NCBI GenBank assembly: GCA_029449235.1
Contig: JANATG010000011.1
Span: forward strand, 1,270,001 to 1,334,000
DNA from: Linnemannia schmuckeri
Taxonomy: Eukaryota > Mortierellomycota > Mortierellomycetes > Mortierellales > Mortierellaceae
Reading direction: 5' to 3'
DNA: 64,000 bases
This document shows, piece by piece, positions 35,205 to 45,899 of the stretch. Numbering within the stretch: position 1 is the stretch's first letter; each line of letters starts with the position of its first letter. The notes below the pieces were generated by a model. It saw nothing but the letters and a program-made list of their open reading frames with translations. It made no database searches and was not told the DNA's origin. Position numbers and translations under genes: made by a program.

Positions 35205-36714
35205 CTACATGTCGTGGCTTCGTCCTTGTGGGCATCTGTTCGCATAATGTCCCTTTTGCTGGCACTATGGTAGGGAAGAGAGAAAGCGGGAGGAAAATGG
35301 TTAGTCTCAGTTCGATAATGAACACATACGAAAGTGTGCATAGGTTGGCAAAGGACGGCTTACCTTGAAGCAGGTAACATCTTCGACCTTGCGGAACGTC
35401 TGAACTTCGCCTTCTCCACGTTGTGGCTATGTATTACAACAGAATGCAAAATGATCGTGAATTAGTAACTAGACGGTCAAAAAAAGCCTTGGACTTTAGT
35501 TGCGAATTCTTCTCATTGCACACACATACCTCGTCGCGATCTCTGTCTTGCTGAATTGGTCGTGCCCCGATTCCGTCGTCCCAGTTGGGTGGAGGCAGCT
35601 CGTACTTTGGACTACGACAAACACGAACGAATAAAAATTATGGTCAGTACTTGATTTTCTTCACCACAGGTTTTTGTCTGATCATATCGCCGCACACTGA
35701 ATGTTGCCTGAGAGCGGTGACTTACTGTCCATTCGGGCAATTGGGTCCTTGAGGGCACCATCCTGTGACATAGTTCTGACAAAGAACCTTTCGTGTATGC
35801 TTGTGTCGACAGTTGGGTCCATGCTTACAGAATCCTCTCGCGTACCATGGGCAATCCTTGATCTTACTCTCTGGGTCAATGTGAAGATACTATGTATGCA
35901 TTTATGCAATACCAGGAGATTCTATGTTAGTAGCCACTTTTTTCATTCCATTACAAAGAGCATATTAAGCAGAAGAAACAAAAAAAAAATACTTACGATA
36001 CATTCGGTACCATTATTACATTCGCCGTACTTGCTGTAGAACCAGCATTCGGGCATCTTCCTGAGGTTGTATTCGTGCAAGAACTCGCAATTGTCGCCCT
36101 TTTTGCAAAGTCCTCTGAGCCAATGTTTACAGACGACGGCCTTTGATGGATCTGTCCTCACATGTCGGAACTGACAGTTATTTCCTTTTGAGCAGTGTCC
36201 CTTGAGAAAGAATCTGCAAATATTGTCTCCCGTTTCTAAGTGAGTGCAAGCAAAGGAGAGTTTTGAGTGTTAGTATAACCTAGTCGTATGCTGAAGATGG
36301 TGATACTGTGGTCTTTACGGTTATGGATATTGCTGCTCCCATCGATATACTTATTCCCGACATTGATCGATGCTCCTTTCACAAGAACAGACAAGATGTA
36401 CTCCTCTTTTTGACAAATAACACAACAATAACCAACTGAATTACTGTGCGGACAGAAATAAATGTTGGTGTCGCCATACGACGACATCGTTTATTTTGGC
36501 AACAGAATCCATAAAGGGGAGGAAGAGAAAGAGGGTATTTGTAACAGTTGATGAGGAGTGCTGGGAGAGGTAGACTAGATAGAGACATACCTCCATTCTT
36601 CTTGGCTGTGCTTGTGATATCGAGTCCGACCTCGTTCCTGACGTAGTCTTCAAAGTCGAATGTATAGTCCTGAAAGTCGATTTCAGACGGTAGGATGGAG
36701 TATGTCATGGCCAT
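35205..36714 (-). CDS. CPSF4: CPSF30 (Yth1-like) mRNA 3'-end processing zinc-finger protein
   Basis: Subunit of the cleavage and polyadenylation factor that binds AAUAAA signals in the nucleus. Six exons: 36714-36591, 36235-35997, 35889-35726, 35611-35530, 35426-35364, 35264-35205, giving 243 residues with all phases consistent. Five CCCH fingers are complete: C48-C56-C62-H66, C77-C85-C91-H95, C105-C114-C120-H124, C134-C142-C148-H152 and C158-C166-C172-H176. The second contains CKHWLRGLCKKGDNCEFLH, the family hallmark. A C-terminal CCHC zinc knuckle follows (C222, C225, H230, C235), as in animal CPSF30 and unlike yeast Yth1, which lacks it. The start at 36714 gives MAMTYSILPSEIDFQDY. Confidence 0.95.
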
Positions 36715-37218
36715 GGCTGATCAAGTACTTGGATGTGACCTCGTGCAGAGTGTATGGGTATGGGCAGGCTATTTATTTCTTGTTGTTTGGCGGGTTGATG
36801 TCGAGAGTGGGCGGGGTGCGCGTTTAGTTCAACTTGAGCTGATAGAAAGAGAGAGTGTGTGCCCGAGAGAGAGATGAAGAGAGAGCCTAGTTCTTGTCTA
36901 CTTGGGTTTCCTTGAATCGTCCTGTTGTTCTGTACAATTGCTTGTTATCGAGAGTGAGAGTGGATGTCGATGGAGTCCAAGTTGAAAGAAAGAAAAAGGA
37001 GTTGGTTGCGAGTTGAGCATGTGCACTCCATCTTTTTATGTGATGCCTGTCCTGCTCCGACTGTGTGTGACAGCCAAGTCGAAAAAGATGACTAAGCCAC
37101 CTCGATCTTTCCTAAACTGCAGCGATCAATCCTGACCATTCAATCATGAGATAAAGAGCTCTTTTTCTTCTATTCCTTCTTTTGCACCACCAACCACACC
37201 CACCCGTATTACTCAGGA
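36715..37218. promoter_or_regulatory. Divergent promoter between CPSF30 and NAD kinase
   Basis: 504 bp separate two start codons on opposite strands, so the region must serve both genes. It has a C/T-rich stretch before the NAD kinase start (37160-37210) and GA-rich sequence upstream of CPSF30 (36845-36890). No obvious TATA box was found. Confidence 0.45.
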
Positions 37219-38134
37219 ATGTCAATGCACCGGACCACCATTCACTCCCTCCGAGAACCCTTCAGAGCACTCGTCTCCAAGACCCTATCACACCCTACAG
37301 CGCCCCTTCACACCACTACCACCAGGATACCATCCTTATTCCAGACTAGCGCGCGACCTTCACCGTGCGATATCACCTCCCTCCCAAGAACCGGATTTTG
37401 CAGTCACTTCCACCCTGCAACCACACCCAAGATCAGAGCCAAGCGCGTGTTGAGCTCCTCTGCACGTCAATTGAGGGCATTTTCTTGCTCACGTTCTCGT
37501 GGAAGCAGTCAAAAGAAGCCCTTACCCCGGGATGGAGAGCTTGACCAGGATTTGGATTATTCAGGAGATCGGGTTTTGGGTAGAACAGGAGGATTCAATG
37601 CCGGATCGGGTGGGTCGCGTAGAATTACAAGCTCGCTGCCGACCAAGGTCAAGATGACTCTCGACACACCAGGTATGTTGAAAGGCTCATTTTTTTTTGC
37701 GTATACATCTGACAATTGCGCTGTGTTCGCGAGGTAATGACTTGTCCATGTTTGCCTTCGACCATAGGTGTCTACCCGAAAGATCTTGCTCCCATTTATG
37801 ACAAGGAACCAAGTCGAGAGATTCGTCAGTCTTTTGGAACAACTTATGGGTAAATATCAGATCGAAGTCTTTCATATCTAAAAAGAGGGCGTTACCGCAG
37901 GTATTAACGCTTGTCACTTGCTGTTGTCATTTGTTAATAGTGGAAACTACAAGCTGCGTTGGGAGGAAGGACCAAGGACGATCCTTATCATCAAGAAGCC
38001 GAACGACGAACTAACGGACAAGGCACTCGTGGATGTAGCATCGTAAGTTGAAATCAACGACCTCTCTTTTTGTGATCGCTTCGTGCCCTGATTAGATACT
38101 CCGCACCCTGACTCACTTTTACACACGACCGTCT

Positions 38135-38168
<34 letters not shown>

Positions 38169-39293
38169 ATGTGATGATAGATGGATTCACACAAAATACC
38201 CTCACACTAATGTTGTGGTTGAACCCGATGTTGCTGACGCCTTTGCAGAATCATTGCCGTTCGTCTATACCATCCCAGGTATGATGCTCGCAGAACAATC
38301 AATATTGAGATGCACTACGGAGTATGACACTCCTGTATGAGATTACTAACAGAACGCCTTTTATGTTATTCTCTAGACGGCAAGAGGGTTGAATACACAC
38401 GCGTGACAGATTTGGTGATCACACTTGGAGGAGATGGTACAATCCTTCACACATCGTCGCTGTTCAATTCTGCGGTACCACCAGTAATCTCGTTTTCAAT
38501 GGGCACCTTAGGCTTCCTCTTGCCATTCCATATCAACAACTACCAAACCGCACTCGCAAAGCTGATCGAAAACCGCAGCGCCTCACTTTTGCTCCGCATG
38601 CGCCTCAAATGTACACTTCACGGACCAGATGGACGGAGACTTCAGGCCAAAGATGGATCAGGGCGGATTAACGACCTCACGGTTATGAATGAGGTGAACC
38701 TGCACCGCGGACGGTACCCACATTTGACGTCGATTGGGTGCTTTGTTGATGGACATATGATCACCGAAGCTGTCGCGGATGGGTTGATTATTGCTTCACC
38801 GACAGGATCAACTGCGTATTCACTCTCGGCTGGTGGATCGATTGTTCATCCATCGATCCAAACTTTGCTTTTGACACCTATTTGTCCGCGATCGCTCTCT
38901 TTCCGACCCGTACTTCTCCCACCCAACGCCACCATCCAGCTCAAGGTATGGCATCAAACACCGAGGCAGTTTTATTTCAAGGGATGATCGAGCTGTTTTT
39001 TTTTTTGTGCATTCACGCAACGCATACTGACTGACTGGTGCTTCGTTTACATTTTAATCACACCGTAGATTGGAGAAAAGTCGCGAGGACCGGCAGAGGT
39101 ATCACTCGACGGCAAAGAGACATTCTTTCTGGACAAGAACGAGTTCCTTCAGGTGTGCATGTCGCCCTTCCCCATGCCATGCGTCAACAGAGTTCATGCG
39201 GGCGAAGACTGGATGAAAGATATCAACGATCTCTTGAAGTGGAACCAGAGCTTCCATAACAAGCAAAGCATGAGCCATTACATCTCGGAATAA
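37219..39293 (+). CDS. POS5: Mitochondrial-type NAD(H) kinase (Pos5-like)
   Basis: Phosphorylates NAD(H) with ATP to give NADP(H). Six exons: 37219-37672, 37768-37849, 37941-38042, 38181-38278, 38377-38945, 39069-39293, giving 509 residues in frame throughout. Catalytic GGDGT is at 263-267, followed by NDLTVMNEV (344-352) and SPTGSTAYSLSAGGSIVHP (386-404), all diagnostic for the family. The first 150 residues are Arg/Ser/Thr-rich and poor in acidic residues, like a mitochondrial targeting sequence (MSMHRTTIHSLREPFRAL). This is why Pos5 is preferred over cytosolic Utr1. Intron 3 has a T-run of about 29 bases next to its acceptor. Two Met codons near the start are in frame, and the first was used. 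Confidence 0.92.
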
Positions 39294-39401
39294 AGGCAAG
39301 TGGCCAGCAGCAAGGTTGTTTCCTCATCCTCATAAAATCGAAAGCAGTTGTTGTGCGGATGAAATTGAACGATAACAGGAAGAACGCCGAAATATTTATT
39401 A

Positions 39402-40857
39402 TCATGTGCTGGTGGCTGTTGATGCGTAGATATCATCGTCTTCGGGTTCAAAGAATCCAGGGACCCAGTATTCATGTGGTTCTGCCTGCTGGTCAATCCA
39501 CATGAGACTGTCGTTCAGTAATGTATCCTAATGGTTCAATTCGCAGCAGAGGGGGTGTTAGTACAAGGTGTTAGTACAAGACAATGTATCGAGTGTTAGT
39601 CTGACGATGATCTGAACGAAAAGGTGGAGGGAGAACTTACCAGTGCTGTCTTGGCACGACCGCTTTCCCAGCCAAGTCTTTCGCCTATCACATTGATATT
39701 AACATGCCCGTTTGTTTTCTAATTCAACGAGAGAGAAAAAGAAAACAACATCCGGGTGTGTCAGCATGGTCCAACTTTTGACAGACACGAGAATATAATG
39801 TGTAACATTGAGAATCAAAACGCCTTTCCTCGTCATCACTGTTACCTGTACGAGACCCAAGACAATAGATTGGTCTCTGTTAAGTTCCCTCGGCACAGAA
39901 CTAACCATCTTCTTGTCCCCAATCTGCAACACTTGGAACCCACTCCCCAGCGGCGCCAAAGTCTTGATCGACCTCAACACGTCGTCCTCCGTTACCTCCA
40001 TCCCGTTATTATCCTTATTCGTCATGGTTACCCATTTGTTTGCAAGTTTGTTGATATGGCTGTTGCTGTTGTAGGGGATGTTGGGTAAAGCCTTGTTGGC
40101 ATTGGGATCCCGTAACCCACGCATCCGTTCGACGCGTCGTTTGACTTCTGAGAGTTCCATGAGCCCCCCATTCAAAGCTCGTGTTGACAGACAGACGTCG
40201 ATGATCTGGATTCCGAGTTCGTAATAAAAGTCTCCTACACCCAACAGCTCACCCCATACACCCTTGCTCGCTAAAACGAAAAAGTGTAACAAAAACAAGT
40301 TCAAATTAATCACTACAGCACGAAGAAGCCGTCCCTTTGCAGCCTTATCATAGATCAAAAAGCTCCCCTCCAAGAAAACAATAAGCCATAAGAAGAAGGA
40401 AAAAAGCAAGGACACTTACAGGCCAAGGGGTCTACACCAATGTTGCCGCACATCTTTTGAAAATGCATACGAAAGACGGGATCCTTCTGAATATCCTTGC
40501 GATGGTTCCGTGCAAAGTTCTCGAGATTCGATCTGAATGTGTCAAGTTGGCCCTGGAGCTGCTCCATCTGGTTGTCGGAGATCGACTGCCCCACTCGCTG
40601 GTACGATTCCTAGTAAGTGAAAGGAAAAAAGAAGTGGCAAATATACGCGAGCAAGGACAAGGACGAGTATAGGAGAAGGAAGGGTAAGGTGTGAAACAGT
40701 GCAAGGTTAGCACATGACTCATGAAGTAAGCTAGCATCGTCGGTGCATTCCCTTTGTAAGTAGATGCATCTCAGTCTTGGAGAGGTGTTCAACTTACATT
40801 TGTCGCTTTTAGGCGCTCAGTGTATGCTTTAGCTCCAAGGGCTCGTTTTCTGTTCAT
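39402..40857 (-). CDS. SNF8: ESCRT-II subunit SNF8/VPS22 (EAP30)
   Basis: Winged-helix subunit of ESCRT-II, which sorts ubiquitylated membrane cargo into multivesicular endosomes. Five exons: 40857-40798, 40609-40420, 40270-39846, 39718-39641, 39527-39402, giving 292 residues with consistent phases. Family signatures are an N-terminal coiled coil (MEQLQGQLDTFRSNLENFARNH), then HFQKMCGNIGVDPLA, then GVWGELLGVGDFYYELGIQIIDVC, then SIKTLAPLGSGFQVL, then SVPRELNRDQS, then RLGWESGRAKTAL near the end. About 30 extra residues rich in Asn/Pro lie between the first two conserved blocks (around DPNANKALPNIPYNSNSHIN), which explains its length over human SNF8 (about 258). The stop is 108 bp from that of the convergent NAD kinase. 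Confidence 0.94.
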
Positions 40858-41218
40858 TGCGTTTCGTTGGATTGTGTGGTTGATGGTTAAAAGGTGTTGC
40901 ATCAAAGTCAGACAGAGTCTGCATAGAGTTCAAATTCGTGGCACAAGCCTAGATAACGTGACTATCTCCATTTTGTATTTGCAAGGGTGTGCGCGAAAAA
41001 GGGTGGTGAGTGTCAAGGATTGACAACATGTCTGCTGCAAGTGATTGGCCCACGGTCAGGGAAAGGCAGAAAAGAGAAAGCATGTGTGTTGGAACTAAGA
41101 AATCTCAGAATGCGACCAGAAAGTGTATAAAAGCGACGTATAGCAAACGAAAGGGAGCTCTCTTGGTGGCGACCGAGAAAAGACTGGCGGGCTACAAAGC
41201 CAGTGGACGAAAAGACGC
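40858..41218. other. Short intergenic region between SNF8 and the helicase-like gene
   Basis: About 360 bp holding the SNF8 promoter and the 3' end of the gene to its right. No coding signal or clear promoter motif is seen. Confidence 0.4.
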
Positions 41219-43548
41219 TCAGAGCTTGGAAGTCTCGGAAATGGCTTCGAACTCAACGCCAAACTCCTCCAACTCCTTCAGAGTCGCAGGAGATCCAACC
41301 TTGGAGAGAACCGTGCACGCCTCGCCAATGTCCATGTATGTACCCAGCCTAGAGGTGGACCAGAAGAGTGAAACATAATCTCGTGGGTGAGCAACTTGAG
41401 CAACACAACTAGAAAGCTACATGTTACAAGAGCACAGATACAACATAATCGCTAAACATGTGATACTTACATTCGCAGATAGCCATCAGTCGTCAGGGTT
41501 GTGCCAGCGAGGTTCAGGATCCATCGAACAGGAGTGTGAGGGGTGCCCTCGAGGACTTGGCTCGATGCGAGGGAGGTCACAAACATTCCGCCAACCACTC
41601 CACCAGCTTCAGCCTTGGCATCAGCAGCGCGGGATGTGACGAGCTATGTCGCAAATAGCGTTATGGTTAAGCTAATTCTCCTGTATAACAAATATAACAC
41701 AAGCTGCGACGAAGTAGTAGTAGTGATTCAACTTACAAGCTCGACATCATCCTTCAGTTGTTCTCTGACCTTGGCCGCCTCCTGTCCGTCATGACAAACG
41801 ACAACAACCGTCTGCGTCTTGCTGAGCTCGACCGCGTGCCTCAGGAGCTCGTCATTTTTGCCATTTGCGACAAAGTACTTGTGATGAGCGGAGTGGAGGT
41901 TGGCATAGTCCTCGCTAAAGGTGATCTTGTCATCGGTGAAGTTGAACTGCTCTTCGGCCTTAATCACGTCTGTCGTGCCATGCTGGCAGGCCAGTATCAC
42001 CTGGCAGACATCGAAGTTCGCCAGTGCCGTCTTGATTGCCTCTATGTTGGAGTTGGTCTGAAGTACGTATTCAGCCTCATAAACGACCAGAATATGAACG
42101 TTCTTGGGGCGAATCACACCGGCTTCCTTCATTCGTGTAAAAGTCGAGGGAGCGCTCACGAAGACGGTGGGCTTGTTGGGGGTGCTCTTGGCAAGTGGGA
42201 CAAGATCTAAGATCTTGTCCTCGGGCACAACATGCACATCGACCTTCAGCTCTGCGTGATCGAGATGCGCCTTGAGCGACTCTGCAAGCATCTGGGAACT
42301 TCGAACTGTGACACGGTTGACCAAGATAACGATTTGCGCTTCTGACGACGCGCCGTCGAGCACATCCACGATCGCGTAGAATGCAAAGTTTTGCAGCTTG
42401 TTACCTCGCAGCTGGAGTGTCGTATCGTCGCCTATTTGCGTGACATACACACAAAGAAGAGAGTGAGAGATCAGTTGTGAACAGCAGATGACAAGATGAC
42501 AAGCAACTATTTCCTCCCACAACATCCAAAACTCGATACTCTGCTGTCACTCAATAAAATTACCATTGACAAGCGGGCCGAGAATGTTCTTCGCAAGGTA
42601 GCCTGGATGGTCAATGGTAAGGCTTTTGGATCAGAGCCAAAACGATAGTGAGTGAGGGGAAGCTAGGTTAGTACCTCAATCGACACGTGTTTTTTCGACC
42701 ATAAAAAGACTCGTCATGTCCATTTGCATCATCCCACGGTTAAGCAGTTATACGTACCCGTCGGCTTCCATGCACTTCAGGGTGGCTTTCTTGAGTTCGA
42801 CCCTGTCAAGAGACTCGAGTGGCGTTAGGTTGAATGGCTCGAGGAGCTGATCAGATCAGTAACAGAAATGCAAGACAAAAATGATTAAACAGGATGCCAC
42901 TGATCAGTGATGGTATCTATTTCGTCACATGCAGGTCAGGGTAAAAACATAATGAAGCTTGTGCGGTAGTGTAGACGTTTGCTCGCTCTTTACTTTGTTG
43001 CTCCAGGTCTTGCGGAAGGGGTGGGGACGAGGAAACTTGCGGCTTGCACTCTTGGGGGCCCTTGCGCGGAAAGGGTTCCTAGCAGGGCGATCCCTGTTGG
43101 TGTGCAGGAGGTCGTTGATCGACTGTTTGATTGACTCGACAGAGGCCTCTTGGGCAGACAGCTGGTTGGCTTGGACTAGAGCGATACCGAGGCGCTCCAT
43201 GCTCAGTATAACACCCTGAAGATTGTGCTTCATTTCGACGAATTCCTTGGTGATGGACTTGGAGCCGTGCGACTTTGGAGCCGCATCAGGGTTGGTCGGA
43301 GCGACGTTCTGGGAAGGGGTCGAGTGTGTGTTGTTGTTGGAGCCAGACCCACCGGAGGCAGGCTTCTGTTGGTACTGGAGAGGAGAAGCTGGGGCTCCTT
43401 CGACAGCCTCAGCAAGGGTTGCGTGGCGCTCGGAGGTGTTCGAGCTGTCCAAGGTCATGTCGGCGAGAGCTTCAGCTGAGTCGCATTGCTGACTAGGAAC
43501 TTGGTCGGTGGTGGTTTGAGTGAAGAGAGCGGCTTCTTGCATTTTCAT
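41219..43548 (-). CDS. DEAD-box-helicase-like protein with degenerate catalytic motifs
   Basis: Six exons: 43548-42994, 42846-42758, 42622-42564, 42431-41737, 41643-41471, 41348-41219, giving 566 residues in frame at every junction. Residues 1-185 are disordered with a Lys/Arg-rich end. From about 186 the order of segments follows a two-lobed DEAD-box core of Dbp5/DDX19 type: LLEPFNLTPLESL, then LRGNKLQNFAFYAIVDVL where the ATP-binding motif should be (no GxGKT), then IVILVNRVTVRSSQMLAESL, then VFVSAPSTF, then VYEAEYVL (352-355 in place of DEAD), then VILACQHG where SAT is expected, then TVVVVCHDGQEAAKV. No Arg-finger HRxGR motif remains. It is probably an enzymatically dead helicase-fold protein. 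Homology is inferred from motif order, and binding partners are unknown. The acceptor of intron 2 (AAAAG) is less certain than the others. Confidence 0.65.
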
Positions 43549-43773
43549 AGCAGGAGGTTGGGCAGAGTTGAGTGGGAGATAGGGTGGAGGTTTGCAGAAG
43601 AGTGGTGGGAGTAGAGGAGTTTGTTTTTTGCTGTGTTTGGGTGTATGTGTTAGAGGAGACTTGGCGAATAGACGAAGGGGAGAGGGTCAAGGGAAGAAAA
43701 AATGGAAAATCGCGTCGCAATTTCGTCAAATTGGTAGGCGTGCACAGCATGTGCGAGCTATTGACTTACATGT

Positions 43774-43779
43774 CACGTG
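43774..43779. promoter_or_regulatory. CACGTG E-box in a divergent promoter
   Basis: A palindromic CACGTG lies 111 bp upstream of the LOA1 start and 226 bp upstream of the helicase-like gene, within a 336-bp divergent promoter. bHLH factors bind this motif in fungi. Actual use is inferred. Confidence 0.35.
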
Positions 43780-43884
43780 TAATAGGATACATGCGAGCAT
43801 AAATGCCCTCCATCGGCTTTTGTTCTGCTCTTCCTTCACTTTTTGTCCGGACCACCCCCGCCACCATCAACACACATTGCAGAC

Positions 43885-45787
43885 ATGGAGAAATTCTCGC
43901 GCTGGAGGGCAAGTCTATCGTTCACATCTTGGAAACACAGACTGCAAGGAAAACTGGACATCACGTCATGAACCACAGCTTCATTGCACAACCAAGAACT
44001 GACACTGGTCGCCATCAACAATTCTTGTCACAACCGCCTCACCTCTTTCTAGGACCAAGGCACTGGTATCCAACCTTTCTTGCCACCAGTGGTAAGGTGT
44101 AGTATCTTGTCTTCAATATGGATAACAGTATGTTGAAGGACAGTCATGGAGTTAACAATGGATACCATTTAACAGCCACCTTTAACGTCTCTGCGTCTGC
44201 TTTTGTTTGTTCACACAATCTTTCAGCCAGCCAATGCTGACCACTCGCCTATCCAAAAGGTCTTCACCGCGGTCTTGATGATCGTCAAGCCATTAACAGG
44301 AGTCCTCAAGTTGATCTTGGTCGGCATCTTGTCGCTTGCTTTTGTGTTGTTCGAAACTATGGGACTTCTTTTTGTATGTTGAAAGTTAATTGTGCACTTG
44401 AAATTGTGCCACGTAATGACATGGTAACATGGTAATGACACTCCGATCCACTCACACCCTTTTTTTTTTTTTTTTCACTGCATTATCCAACCTTTAGAAA
44501 CCTATAGCTCCACTACACAAACTCTATCATCGCTTCATCTCGGCAATCTTTATTCGTGCGATCCTCGTTTTGCTTGGATTTTTCTGGATCAAGAACGAAA
44601 CTGTCACTTTGAGACGAGGGTATGTGGCATGGGGATCGAATAGTTGTCTCGAAAGTTAATCTCACAGATCCAGTAAAAAGTTGTTAACATCTTTTATTTT
44701 ATTTTGATTCTTATAGGCGGTCTGGAGCAGGAAGCAGAGCACAGGTGCCCAGCAGGAGGGCGACCCCTTCAGGAGAGCTTATTGTCAGCAATTGGTCTTC
44801 ATACATTGATATTTTATACCTTGCTTTCAGGTAAACTGCCTCTCACCTACGTAGACGTGATATATGCGACAGATGCCATTTTCAGGACAACTGTTTTCTA
44901 ATACGAAATCCATGTATCGAATCGATCTGATACTGTATAGATACGACCCTGTCTTCACGCAAATGTATTCGACAACTTTGACCGTTCGCCAGATCACACT
45001 CTGGGAAGCATTGCGCCAGGCCGGAAGCTACCCCGAGTTGTCGCCACCTGAGGGCGTCAAGACTTTCTCATTGCTTGACTTTGTCAAGGACATGCACAAG
45101 AGCGGCTCAGGACCTGTTGTCATCTTCCCCGAGGTAAAAAATTAAGCTTAACAAACGAGACTACGAGAGGAGTAAGCTGCGAGTGCCTCCTTGGCTCTAT
45201 GACAGAAAACAGCACCCAGAACTAACACGAAAAAAATGATTGCATATACAATTTAGGGGACAACGACGAACAACCGCGCAATTTTGAAGTTTGTCCCAAT
45301 CTTCAAGGGCTGGTCAGTCCCCGAGACGTCGATCGAGATCCGGATCATGGCCCTCAAATACGACTACCAAAAGTTTGCGCCTACCTTCACCGTCGGACTG
45401 GATAACTCTTATCGCTTTGGACATTTGTTCCGCACCTGTGCACAGTTCTACAACACTCTCTCGGTCAAGACCTTGACCCAGGACGAGTCTCCCTCGAATG
45501 CCCACTTTTCGGCGATTGAGGGACTTTCGAGCACCCCCTCTGGTGCGGCTATTGGTGTTGTTGAGCCTGTTGAGGAGGACAGTTTGGGGAGTGTGATGAT
45601 TAACTTGATGGGACGGATGACGCGGTTCCGGAAGTTGGGATTGAACGTCAAGGATAAGGCTGACTTCTTGGATTACTTTATTCTTCGCAACAATGGTATC
45701 AGCAGCAGCACGGCCAAGAAGGCTGCTTCTGTGGGCCAAAAGTCGTTACCTGCAACTCAGGGATCCAGCCGTTCAAAGAGGCATTAG
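43885..45787 (+). CDS. LOA1: LOA1/VPS66-like lysophospholipid acyltransferase
   Basis: PlsC-family acyltransferase of the ER or lipid-droplet surface. The yeast relative Loa1 acylates lysophosphatidic acid with oleoyl-CoA and affects lipid droplets. Seven exons: 43885-43908, 44053-44091, 44227-44373, 44498-44619, 44717-44830, 44941-45133, 45257-45787, giving 389 residues. The N-terminus MEKFSRWR joins DQGTGIQPFLPPV, as in the Loa1 N-terminus. This join requires a GC donor at 43909. Hydrophobic helices lie at about 30-70 and 80-105. Motif I is NWSSYID (136-142), with Trp where the HX4D family has His. Motif III is FPEGTTTN (211-218). The C-terminal tail is Ser/Lys-rich. The stop lies 112 bp from the convergent focadhesin-like gene. 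Confidence 0.85.
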
Positions 45788-45899
45788 AGCTCAAAGAACT
45801 ACCATCATTCATTGTTTTGGCAATATCTTGCGAATAAACCAAAACTATTTCATATTAGAACACGCAAGCTCTATATGCCATGCGCCTTCCGTGGAATTT

